Shown here: piece by piece, positions 7,500 to 16,376 of the stretch | Position numbering within the stretch: the stretch's first letter is position 1 | Layout: each line of letters opens with the position of its first letter | Assembly (NCBI GenBank): GCA_044868295.1 | Contig: JBIOWF010000216.1 | Coordinates: forward strand, 1-30,151 | DNA length: 30,151 nt | Direction: 5' to 3' | Source of the DNA: JBIOWF01 sp044868295 | GTDB lineage: Bacteria; Actinomycetota; Actinomycetes; Streptosporangiales; Streptosporangiaceae | Program-made: the position numbers and the translations under genes | Notes under the pieces: model-generated | The model's database searches: none | The model's input: the letters and a program-made list of their open reading frames with translations, nothing else | What the model was told of the DNA's origin: nothing

Positions 7500-7511
7500 G
7501 AAAACGTTTCC
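7500..7511. promoter_or_regulatory. second operator-like palindrome with central CG
   Basis: GAAAACGTTTCC contains the perfect 8-bp palindrome AAACGTTT (7502-7509), with one mismatch between the outer pairs. A central AACGTT is the hallmark of LacI-family operators. It is 112 bp from the first, between the malG remnant and the ATPase gene. The lacI-type gene of this locus is the obvious candidate binder. Confidence 0.5.
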
Positions 7512-7693
7512 GTAACGCGAGGTTGCGGGAAGATGCCGAATTTCTCACGCTATGTATGGACACGAGCGCCGTAACGCGATGTACTACGTCATCCAATTAC
7601 ATCGACGGCTGGGCGATCCGGGCCTGCGCGCCCGGAGAGGGACGAGCTTCCAATGAGCGAACACACCTCCGTACCGCCGGGCGAGGAGCGGAT

Positions 7694-8983
<1,290 letters not shown>

Positions 8984-8988
8984 GCCCC

Positions 8989-9609
8989 TCATCCGGTACG
9001 GCTGACGCCGGCGCGGGCGAGCACGGAGACGATCTCGACCAGGCGCACGACCTTGTCGACTTCGGCGCGGTGGAAGGCCGGGCCCTGCGACCGAGCGACC
9101 ACGAGGTGGAGGCCGTCCATCGGCACGCTCACGACATTGAGGGAGCCCTCCGCGAAGGCGGACGGGCGCAGCGGTGTGAGATCGGCGGCCGGCACGGTCT
9201 CCGGGGCCTGCCAGCTGCCGTGCGCGATGTCGCCCGTGTCGGAGCGCACCGCGACCGCCCACTCCGCGCTGATCAGGTCGGACACGGCGTCGACCAGCGT
9301 GAGGAAGGCCCGGTCGGGGTCGCCGGCGACGTGACCGAGCAGGTCGTAGTCGGGGCTCGTGCCGGGGGTCTCGCGGGTCGGCCAGGCCGCCTCCACCCGC
9401 GCGCCGGGCACCACTCCGATCCGGTCGCGCAGCTCGTCGGCCCCGAACGCCCCGGGCCAGGAGACGGTGAAGTCGTCCACCGCCCGTCCCGCCTGGCGTT
9501 CGAGAACGGTCACCTGCAGGATGTCGGCCCCCATCACGCCGAAAGCGCGCGCAACCTGACCGAGCACCCCGGGCCGGTCAGGAAGCGATACGCGTAGCCG
9601 CAGCAACAC
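8989..9609 (-). CDS. ACT-domain protein, function unknown
   Basis: The N-terminal part (LLRLRVSLPDRPGVLGQVARAFGVMGADILQVTVLE) is an ACT domain. The SLPDRPGVLGQVA strand-helix unit and DILQ segment match domains that bind amino acids in regulatory proteins. The rest (about 130 residues) has no motif I recognise and resembles a weak GAF-like or second sensor region. A very strong AGGAGG lies at 9620-9625. It is 8 bases from GTG 9609, but it overlaps or nearly touches GTG 9618 and ATG 9615, so I prefer 9609. The gene converges with the ATPase gene, with only 5 bp between stops, and is transcribed away from the pullulanase. Confidence 0.75.
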   Translation of the reverse strand: MLLRLRVSLPDRPGVLGQVARAFGVMGADILQVTVLERQAGRAVDDFTVSWPGAFGADELRDRIGVVPGARVEAAWPTRETPGTSPDYDLLGHVAGDPDRAFLTLVDAVSDLISAEWAVAVRSDTGDIAHGSWQAPETVPAADLTPLRPSAFAEGSLNVVSVPMDGLHLVVARSQGPAFHRAEVDKVVRLVEIVSVLARAGVSRTG

Positions 9610-9838
9610 CCTCATCACCTCCTAGCGACACAACAGTGTCGGACTCGCGTTTCACCGACATTGCGGAGATATGTCCAAACAGAGTCCATCCACCGCTCCT
9701 CCTTGATCGTCCCCCACCCTGCCGGAGCCACGGCCCCCGGGCCCGCTTTCTGGAACTTTCCGCAACCGGATTTCAAAGAACCCGCCGCCCGGGTGGCTTC
9801 CGGGCCACGCGTGGCGTCCCCCTCGATACGCTGGATCC

Positions 9839-12448
9839 TTGGACGCCGACCTGTCGAAGGCGACCGCCCACTGGATCGAGCGCGGCACCGTCGCGTGGAA
9901 GGGCGAGATCTCCTCCTCCGCCCGTTACGCCCTGGCGTTCTCCGCCAAGGGCGACATCGCGTACGACGCGCGGGCCGGCGATCTGACCGGAGACATCCGC
10001 CTGATCCGGCTCACTCCCGGCTCGCTCACCGGCGCGCAGCAGGCGAAGTGGCCCCACCTTGCCGTCTACTCGGCGCTGACGGTCGACCCGCCGGACACGG
10101 ACCTGGTCCGTACGGCACTGCGGGGACAGGTCGTGGCCGTCGAGAGGGACGCCTCGGGCGGGCTGCTGACCGCGACCGGGGTCCAGATCCCCGGCGTGCT
10201 CGACGACGTCTACACCGCGGCGGCGTCGAGCACGCTCGGCCCGGCCGGGAGCCTGCGGCCCAGGCTCGCGCTGTGGGCGCCGACCGCGCGGAAGGTGGAG
10301 CTGGCGCTCTACTCCGGCGCCCGCGGCGGGAGCCGTACTGTCCTGCCGATGAGGCGCGACGACGCGACCGGCGTGTGGTCGGTCACCGGGCCGCCGACGT
10401 GGCAGGGCAGGTACTACACCTATCTCGTCACCGTGTTCGCGCCGTCCGCCGGAAAGATCGTCACCAACGAGGTGTCCGACCCCTACAGCCTGTCGCTGTC
10501 GGCCGACGGCGTGCGCAGCCAGATCGTCAGCCTGGACGACCCGCTGCTGACGCCCGCCGGCTGGGACGGGCTGGTCAAGCCCGCCGCGGTGCGCCAGGAC
10601 AGGGCGTCGATCTACGAGCTGCACGTGCGGGACTTCTCCGCCTCCGACGACTCGGTCCCCGCCGGGCGGCGCGGCACGTACGCGGCGTTCGCCGGGGACG
10701 GCGCCGGCATGAGGGCGCTGCGCGCGCTCGCGGCGGACGGGCTGACCCACGTGCACCTGCTGCCGGTCTTCGACTTCGCCACGGTCCCCGAGCGGAAGGC
10801 CGACCGGACCGAGCCGTCCGGCGACCTCGCCGCGATGCCGGCCGACTCCGACGAGCAGCAGGCCCGCGTCGCCGAGACCGCGGCGAGGGATTCCTTCAAC
10901 TGGGGATACGACCCGCTGCACTACACGGTCCCGGAGGGCTCGTACGCGACCGACCCGGACGGCCACGGCCGGATCAAGGAGTTCCGCGGCATGGTGGCGG
11001 CCCTGAACAGGGCCGGGCTCCGCGTGGTGATGGACGTGGTCTACAATCACACCCACTCCGCCGGGCAGGAGGCCACCTCGGTCCTGGACCGGATCGTGCC
11101 CGGCTACTACCACCGGCTGCTGGCGGACGGCACGGTGGCGAACTCCACCTGCTGCGCCGACACCGCCCCCGAGCACGCGATGATGGGCAAGCTCGTCGTC
11201 GACTCGATCGTCACCTGGGCCCGCGACCACAAGGTCGACGGGTTCCGGTTCGACCTGATGGGCCACCACCCGAAGGTCAACATTCTGGCCGTACGCGCGG
11301 CCCTGGACGCGCTCACCGTCGCCAAGGACGGCGTGGACGGTGAATCGATCATCCTGTACGGCGAGGGCTGGAACTTCGGCGAGGTCGCGAACGACGCCCG
11401 GTTCGAGCAGGCCACGCAGGCCAACATGGCCGGCACCGGGATCGGCACGTTCAACGACCGGCTGCGGGACGCGGTGCGCGGCGGCGGGCCCTTCGACGAG
11501 GATCCCCGCGTGCAGGGCTTCGGCTCCGGCCTGGCCGGGGCGCCCAACGGCTCCCCCGCCAACGGCTCGGAGGCCGACCAGAGGGCGCGGCTCGCCGGCT
11601 ACGAGAACCTGATCAAGATCGGCCTCACCGGCAACCTGAGGGACTACGTCCTCCCCTCGGGCGAGAAGGGGTCCGAGATCGACTACAACGGCGGCCCCGC
11701 CGGGTACGCCGCCGCGCCGGGCGACGTCGTCGCCTACGTGGACGCCCACGACAACGAGACGCTGTTCGACGCGCTGGCGTACAAGCTGCCGCGGGCGACC
11801 ACGCCGGCCGACCGGGTGCGGATGCAGTCGCTGTCGCTCGCGACGGTGGTGCTGTCGCAGGGCACGGCGTTCGTCCACGCGGGCAGCGAACGGCTCAGGT
11901 CGAAGTCCCTGGACCGCAACTCCTACGACTCGGGCGACTGGTTCAACCGGCTGCTGTGGGACTGCTCGCAGGGCAACGGCTTCGGCTCGGGGCTGCCGCC
12001 CAAAACGGACAACGAGCCGAACTGGCCGTACGCCGAGCCCCTGCTGGCCGACCCGGCGCTGCGGGCCGACTGCGCCATGGTGACGGCGGCCCGGGCCCGC
12101 TTCGGCGAACTGCTGAGGATCCGTTCGTCCTCACCCGCCTTCTCGCTCGGCTCCCCGGCCGAGGTCCGGAAACGGCTGTCGTTCCCCGGCGCGCGGACTC
12201 CGGGGGTCATCACCATGCATCTGGACTCCGCCGGCGTCGACCCGCGCTGGAAGTCGATCACGGTCGTCTTCAACGCGACCCCAGGGGCGCGGGCGCAGAC
12301 CGTGACGGCGCTCATCGGCGGAGCGGTGGCCCTACACCCCGTCCAGGCGGAGTCGGACGACGCCGTCGTGGGGCGGTCCGCCTTCGATCCCGCCACAGGC
12401 ACGCTGACGGTCCCGGCCCGGACGGTCGCGGTCTTCGTGCGGTCCTGA
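9839..12448 (+). CDS. pulA: type I pullulanase (GH13), N-terminus apparently missing
   Basis: The protein of about 869 residues debranches alpha-1,6 links in pullulan, starch or glycogen. The order is: an N-terminal pullulanase accessory region (AHWIERGTVAW near 10-20), a CBM48-like domain (RLALWAPTARKVELALY near 140-160), FNWGYDPLHYTVPEGSY (near 354), VVMDVVYNHTHSAGQ (near 395), DGFRFDLMGHHP (near 466), ILYGEGWNFGEV (near 505) and VDAHDNETLFD (near 633). All catalytic motifs are intact and the C-terminal domain is complete. The only start available is TTG 9839. It has no ribosome binding site, the same frame is open and proline/arginine-rich back to 9707, and there is no signal peptide, although these enzymes are normally secreted. 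I suspect 5' truncation, or a frameshift upstream. The gene is functional only if internal initiation works. Confidence 0.85.
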   Translation: MDADLSKATAHWIERGTVAWKGEISSSARYALAFSAKGDIAYDARAGDLTGDIRLIRLTPGSLTGAQQAKWPHLAVYSALTVDPPDTDLVRTALRGQVVAVERDASGGLLTATGVQIPGVLDDVYTAAASSTLGPAGSLRPRLALWAPTARKVELALYSGARGGSRTVLPMRRDDATGVWSVTGPPTWQGRYYTYLVTVFAPSAGKIVTNEVSDPYSLSLSADGVRSQIVSLDDPLLTPAGWDGLVKPAAVRQDRASIYELHVRDFSASDDSVPAGRRGTYAAFAGDGAGMRALRALAADGLTHVHLLPVFDFATVPERKADRTEPSGDLAAMPADSDEQQARVAETAARDSFNWGYDPLHYTVPEGSYATDPDGHGRIKEFRGMVAALNRAGLRVVMDVVYNHTHSAGQEATSVLDRIVPGYYHRLLADGTVANSTCCADTAPEHAMMGKLVVDSIVTWARDHKVDGFRFDLMGHHPKVNILAVRAALDALTVAKDGVDGESIILYGEGWNFGEVANDARFEQATQANMAGTGIGTFNDRLRDAVRGGGPFDEDPRVQGFGSGLAGAPNGSPANGSEADQRARLAGYENLIKIGLTGNLRDYVLPSGEKGSEIDYNGGPAGYAAAPGDVVAYVDAHDNETLFDALAYKLPRATTPADRVRMQSLSLATVVLSQGTAFVHAGSERLRSKSLDRNSYDSGDWFNRLLWDCSQGNGFGSGLPPKTDNEPNWPYAEPLLADPALRADCAMVTAARARFGELLRIRSSSPAFSLGSPAEVRKRLSFPGARTPGVITMHLDSAGVDPRWKSITVVFNATPGARAQTVTALIGGAVALHPVQAESDDAVVGRSAFDPATGTLTVPARTVAVFVRS

Positions 12449-12514
12449 ACCACGCGCCCGATCCGCGGCACGAACGATCGCCTGTCGCAGCTAACCGAAC
12501 CTTGGGAGAATTTA

Positions 12515-12535
12515 GACATCTTTGGTGACATCTTT
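12515..12535 (+). promoter_or_regulatory. direct repeat upstream of the sensor kinase gene
   Basis: GACATCTTT occurs at 12515-12523 and again at 12527-12535, a 12-bp period, 48 bp before the kinase start. Direct repeats of this size just upstream of two-component genes are typical of OmpR/PhoB-type regulator boxes. No such regulator is encoded nearby. Confidence 0.35.
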
Positions 12536-12582
12536 TCAGTCACGCGAATTTCGGTGGGGATCAACGACAGTAACCTCGGGGG

Positions 12583-13950
12583 ATGTCCCTCCCCTGGCTA
12601 CGCTCGTGGTCGATCCGCGCGCGTCTGACGTTCATCGCGACCATGGTCGCGGTGCTCGTTCTCATCCCCGTCGGCGTCGCCGCCGTCATCGTGATCCGCC
12701 ACACCGTAGCCGCCGGAAACCTGAGCGACAGCCTGGACGGAGCGGCCAAAATCTCCGCCGAGGTCCGGGAGGGCCGGCTGCGCGACCCCATCCCGGCGAG
12801 CAAGAACGGCATCGATCTCATCCAGGTCGTCGCGCCCGGCGGCCGGATCATCGCGACCAGCAACGCGGCGAAGGACCTGCCCCTGATGAGCGGGACATGG
12901 CCCGCCCCGGACAACCGGGTCGCCCAGATCACCACATGCTCGCTGCCGGACCTCCCGTGCGTGTACATGACCGCCATCCGCGCCACCCCCGAGGCCGACT
13001 CCCCCGTCGTGTACGCGGGCCGCGCGGAGTCCGGGATCCTGGCCTCCCGGTTGCTGGAGGTGATCGTCGGCCTCCAGGTCGCGCTGCTCATCACCCTCGT
13101 CGGCTGGATCACCTGGAAGGCCGTGGGGCGGGCGCTGCGCCCGGTCGAGGCGATCAGGGCCGAGCTCGCCGAGATCACCGCCAGCGATCTCAGCTCCCGG
13201 GTCCCCCAGCCGCCGGGCGACGACGAGATCGCCCGCCTGGCCAGGACCGCCAACCACGCGCTGGAGCGGCTGGAGCGGTCGATCGAGCAGCAGCGCCAGT
13301 TCGCCGCCGACGCCTCGCACGAGCTGCGCACCCCCGTCGCGGGAATCCGCGCCCAGCTGGAGAGCGCCGTGCTCCATCCCGACGACCACGGCGAGGCGAT
13401 CGAGGCGGCGCTGCGTGACACCGACCGGCTTGAGGCGATCGTGACCGACCTGCTGTTCCTGACCCGGATCGGGACGAGCGCGCACGCCGTGTGGGAGCCG
13501 GTCGATTTGGGCGATCTCGTCAGCGCCGAGGTCAAACGCCGGCCCGGCCGCCCCCAGATCGAGGTCGAGCTCGCCCCGCACGTGACGGTGAACGGAGTGA
13601 GCACGCACCTTTCCAGGGTGCTGACCAACCTGCTGGACAACGCGGAACGGCACGCGGCCAGCGCGGTCTGGGTGGAGGTGAGCCGGGCAGACCGCGTCGC
13701 CCTGCTGGCGGTGGGCAACGACGGCGAGACCATCCCGGTGGAGGACCGGGAGCGGATCTTCGAACGCTTCGCCCGCGTGGACTCGGCCCGCAGCAGACAC
13801 CAAGGTGGGGTCGGCCTCGGCCTGGCCATCGCCCGCGCCGTCGTGGAGGCTCATCACGGCACGATCGGGGTCGAGGACGCGCCTCCCGGGGTCAGGTTCG
13901 TCATCCGGATCCCCCTGTCACCGGACGACACCGGATCTCCGCCCGCCTGA
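12583..13950 (+). CDS. orphan sensor histidine kinase (HAMP-HisKA-HATPase)
   Basis: The 455-residue protein has a first membrane segment at about 15-38, an extracytoplasmic sensor loop of about 115 residues with a Cys pair (C119, C126), and a second membrane segment at about 158-180. A HAMP linker (RALRPVEAIRAELAEI) and the H-box FAADASHELRTP with phospho-acceptor H246 follow. N-box LLDNAERH (N353) and the G boxes (VGNDGETI, GGVGLGLAIARAV) complete the ATP-binding domain. The start ATG at 12583 directly follows GGGGG. Kinases of this class are usually preceded by an OmpR-type response regulator. Here the upstream gene is the pullulanase and none follows, so the partner must be elsewhere. The signal is unknown. 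Confidence 0.9.
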   Translation: MSLPWLRSWSIRARLTFIATMVAVLVLIPVGVAAVIVIRHTVAAGNLSDSLDGAAKISAEVREGRLRDPIPASKNGIDLIQVVAPGGRIIATSNAAKDLPLMSGTWPAPDNRVAQITTCSLPDLPCVYMTAIRATPEADSPVVYAGRAESGILASRLLEVIVGLQVALLITLVGWITWKAVGRALRPVEAIRAELAEITASDLSSRVPQPPGDDEIARLARTANHALERLERSIEQQRQFAADASHELRTPVAGIRAQLESAVLHPDDHGEAIEAALRDTDRLEAIVTDLLFLTRIGTSAHAVWEPVDLGDLVSAEVKRRPGRPQIEVELAPHVTVNGVSTHLSRVLTNLLDNAERHAASAVWVEVSRADRVALLAVGNDGETIPVEDRERIFERFARVDSARSRHQGGVGLGLAIARAVVEAHHGTIGVEDAPPGVRFVIRIPLSPDDTGSPPA

Positions 13951-14127
13951 GGACCCGGCCTCCGGATCCAGGCCGGCGATCATGGCGGCCAGGTCGGCGC
14001 ATCCCCGTCCTCGGCACCTGGCTCGCCGGCGGGCGCACCTACGATCGCCCGCCCCTGGCTTGATCACCCGGCCGAACGGCACGGAAAGTTAAACAGGACG
14101 CCCCTACATGTTCAGCTCGGGCACCCC

Positions 14128-14153
14128 TTGCGTGACACCCCCCTGGCTAGGTT
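14128..14153 (+). promoter_or_regulatory. possible sigma-70-type promoter for the nonulosonate operon
   Basis: TAGGTT (14148-14153) fits the actinobacterial -10 consensus. TTGCGT (14128-14133) is a candidate -35 but with a short 14-bp spacer; a 16-bp spacer would use CCTTGC. A GACACCCCC direct repeat flanks the -10 (14134-14142 and 14159-14167). The start codon lies about 50 bp downstream behind GAAGGAG. Confidence 0.3.
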
Positions 14154-14205
14154 TCGGGACACCCCCGAGCCGGGGGAGAGATCCCGCAGGTAGAAGGAGC
14201 CACTC

Positions 14206-16278
14206 GTGCGAGTCCTGGCCGTTGTCCCCGCCCGTGGAGGTTCGGCGGGCGTACCGCTGAAAAACCTGGAGAAGGTGGGCGGCACCCCGCTGGTCGCGCG
14301 AGCGGTCGGCGCGTGCCTGCGCGCGAAGCTCGTCGACGAGGTCGTGGTGAGCACCGACCACGAAGGGATCGCCGGGGTCGCGCGGGAGGCGGGCGCGCGG
14401 ATCGTCGAGCGCCCGGCCGGCCTGAGCGGCGCCACCGCGTCCAGCGAGTCGGCCGTCACGCACGCCCTCGACCACCTCGCCGACGACCCCGAGGTGGTCG
14501 TCCTCGTGCAGTGCACCAGCGCGTTCATCGACCCCAGTGACCTCGACGCGGCGATCGCGAAGGTCCTCGACGGCGAGGCGGACGTGGTGTTCTCCGGCAT
14601 GGAGACCTACGAGTTCGTGTGGACGGGCGGCGGCGCCGGGATCAACCACGACCCGGCCACGCGGCCCCGCCGTCAGGACCGCGAGCCGCACTTCCGCGAG
14701 ACCGGCGCGTTCTACGTGATGCGCACGGCCGGCCTGCGCGAGCACGGGCACCGCTTCTTCGGCACGGTCGCCGTGCAGGCCGTCCCGGCCCGGCACGCGG
14801 TCGAGGTGGACACCCCCGACGACCTGGAGATCGTGCGCGCGCTCGCGCCGTTCGTGGACGAGCCGCTGCCGATCGACGTGGACGCCGTGGTCACCGACTT
14901 CGACGGCGTTCACACCGACGACCGGGCGTACGTGGACTCCGATGGCCGGGAGATGGTGGCGGTCAGCCGCTCCGACGGCATGGGCGTCGCGCTGCTGCGG
15001 CGCTCCGGGGTGAAGCTGCTCGTGCTGTCCACCGAGCAGAACCCGGTCGTCGCGGCCCGCGCGCGCAAGCTGGGCGTGCCGGTCCTGCAGGGGCTGAACG
15101 CCAAGCAGACCGCGCTGCGGGACTGGCTCACCATCGAGGGCCTCGACCCGGAGCGGGTGGCCTACGTGGGCAACGATCTCAACGACCTCGGCTGCATGGC
15201 CCTCGTCGGCTGGCCGATCGCGGTGCCGGACGCCCACCCGCGGGTCCGCGCCGCCGCCCGCGTGGTCCTGACCCGCGCGGGCGGGGCGGGAGCCGTACGG
15301 GAGCTGTGCGACCGGGTCCTGGCCGCCCGTCCAGACGTGGTGGAGGCGCCGCCGGTGCCACGGGCTTCGCTGCGGGTCAAGGGCGCGCCGGTCCAGATCG
15401 GCGAGTCTCTGGTGGGCCCCGGCCAGCCGGTCTACATGATCGGCGAGATCGGCATCAACCACAACGGCGACATCGACATCGCGCGCAGACTGATCGACGT
15501 GGCCGCCGACGCGGGCTGCCAGGCGGTCAAGTTCCAGAAGCGCACCCCCGAGATCTGCGTGCCGCTGGAGCAGCGCGGCCAGATCCGGCAGACGCCCTGG
15601 GGCGAGATGACGTACATGGAGTACAAGATCCGGACCGAGTTCGGCCGGGACGAGTACTCCGAGATCGCCAAGCACTGCGCGGAGCGCGGCATCGACTGGT
15701 TCGCCTCGCCGTGGGACGTCCCCTCCGTCGGCTTCCTGGAGGAGATGGACGTCGTCACGCACAAGGTCGCCTCCGCGTCGGTCACGGACCACGAGCTGCT
15801 GCGCGCCCTCGCCGCCACCGGCAAGCCGATCATCCTGTCGACCGGCATGTCGACGATCGCGGAGATCGACCGCGCCGTCGAGATCCTGGGCACGTCCCGC
15901 CTCGTCCTCATGCACGCCACCTCGACCTACCCGCTGCCCCCCGAGGAGGCCAACCTCCGCACGATCGTCACGCTCCAGGAGCGGTACGGCGTGCCGGTCG
16001 GCTACTCGGGCCACGAGCGCGGCCTGCAGATCTCCCTCGCGGCCGTCACCCTCGGCGCGGTCACCGTGGAGCGGCACATCACGCTGGACCGGACGATGTG
16101 GGGCTCCGACCACGCCGCCTCTCTGGAGCCGAGCGGCCTGGAGCACCTGGTGCGCGACATCCGCATCATCGAGACCTCGCTCGGCGACGGCGTCAAGCGC
16201 GTCTTCCCCGGCGAGGAGGCCCCCCGCGCCCGGCTGCGCCGGGTCGTGTCCGACTCCGCCGGAGCCGAGATCGCCTGA
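14206..16278 (+). CDS. trifunctional NeuA - HAD phosphatase - NeuB fusion (CMP-nonulosonate biosynthesis)
   Basis: GTG 14206 follows GAAGGAG at ideal spacing and opens 690 codons. Residues 1-225 are a CMP-nonulosonate cytidylyltransferase: ARGGSAGVPLKNL (10-21), QCTSAF (102-107), FRETGAFYV (163-171), VDTPDDLE (201-208). Residues 226-375 are a KdsC-type HAD phosphatase with D231 and D233 (TDFDGVHTDD), SRSDGMGV (254-261), STEQN and VGNDLNDL (321-328). Residues 395-690 are a NeuB-type synthase TIM barrel: IGEIGINHNG (412-421), VKFQKR (441-446), LSTGMST (544-550), GYSGHE (599-604), ERHITLD and SDHAASLEP (634-642). The C-terminal antifreeze-like SAF domain of classical NeuB is absent. The three activities would condense a sugar or sugar phosphate with PEP, remove a 9-phosphate, and activate the product with CTP. 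The same set is separate in Bacteroides Kdn synthesis (BT1713-BT1715). The actual sugar (Kdn, Neu5Ac or other) is not determined by sequence. Confidence 0.92.
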   Translation: MRVLAVVPARGGSAGVPLKNLEKVGGTPLVARAVGACLRAKLVDEVVVSTDHEGIAGVAREAGARIVERPAGLSGATASSESAVTHALDHLADDPEVVVLVQCTSAFIDPSDLDAAIAKVLDGEADVVFSGMETYEFVWTGGGAGINHDPATRPRRQDREPHFRETGAFYVMRTAGLREHGHRFFGTVAVQAVPARHAVEVDTPDDLEIVRALAPFVDEPLPIDVDAVVTDFDGVHTDDRAYVDSDGREMVAVSRSDGMGVALLRRSGVKLLVLSTEQNPVVAARARKLGVPVLQGLNAKQTALRDWLTIEGLDPERVAYVGNDLNDLGCMALVGWPIAVPDAHPRVRAAARVVLTRAGGAGAVRELCDRVLAARPDVVEAPPVPRASLRVKGAPVQIGESLVGPGQPVYMIGEIGINHNGDIDIARRLIDVAADAGCQAVKFQKRTPEICVPLEQRGQIRQTPWGEMTYMEYKIRTEFGRDEYSEIAKHCAERGIDWFASPWDVPSVGFLEEMDVVTHKVASASVTDHELLRALAATGKPIILSTGMSTIAEIDRAVEILGTSRLVLMHATSTYPLPPEEANLRTIVTLQERYGVPVGYSGHERGLQISLAAVTLGAVTVERHITLDRTMWGSDHAASLEPSGLEHLVRDIRIIETSLGDGVKRVFPGEEAPRARLRRVVSDSAGAEIA

Positions 16279-16289
16279 CCACCCCCCTT

Positions 16290-16349
16290 CCCGTACGGCT
16301 CCCGCCTCCCGGACTTCCGCAGCCGTCGGGGAACGGGGAGCCGTACGGG
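16290..16349 (+). terminator. long intercistronic inverted repeat (attenuator or partial terminator)
   Basis: CCCGTACGGCTCCC (16290-16303) and GGGAGCCGTACGGG (16336-16349) form a perfect 14-bp stem around a 32-base loop between the fusion gene and the GT2 gene. There is no T-run. It could stop part of the transcripts or stabilise the 3' end of the first cistron. A further GCCGTAC copy lies just before the GT2 ribosome binding site. Confidence 0.5.
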
Positions 16350-16376
16350 GGCGGAAGCCGTACCAGAAGGAGCGAT

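Larger units (their letters stand above)
7263..7693. other. non-coding stretch between malG remnant and ATPase gene
   Basis: No protein-like frame was found in these 431 bp. The stretch is AT-richer than its surroundings. It holds two LacI-type operator-like palindromes (7376-7388 and 7500-7511) and is presumably the former divergent control region plus the left break point of the permease deletion. The frame open from 7523 that runs into the ATPase gene is not coding-like before ATG 7694. Confidence 0.6.

Noticed and set aside
9773..11878. A minus-strand open frame of about 700 codons opposite the pullulanase
   Set aside because: It is the antisense of a gene with intact GH13 motifs, has Arg/Pro/Val/His-rich low-complexity translation, and is explained by GC-rich third positions. 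The same holds for long antisense frames at 14104-16146, 23029-24453, 12561-13857 and 28664-29620.
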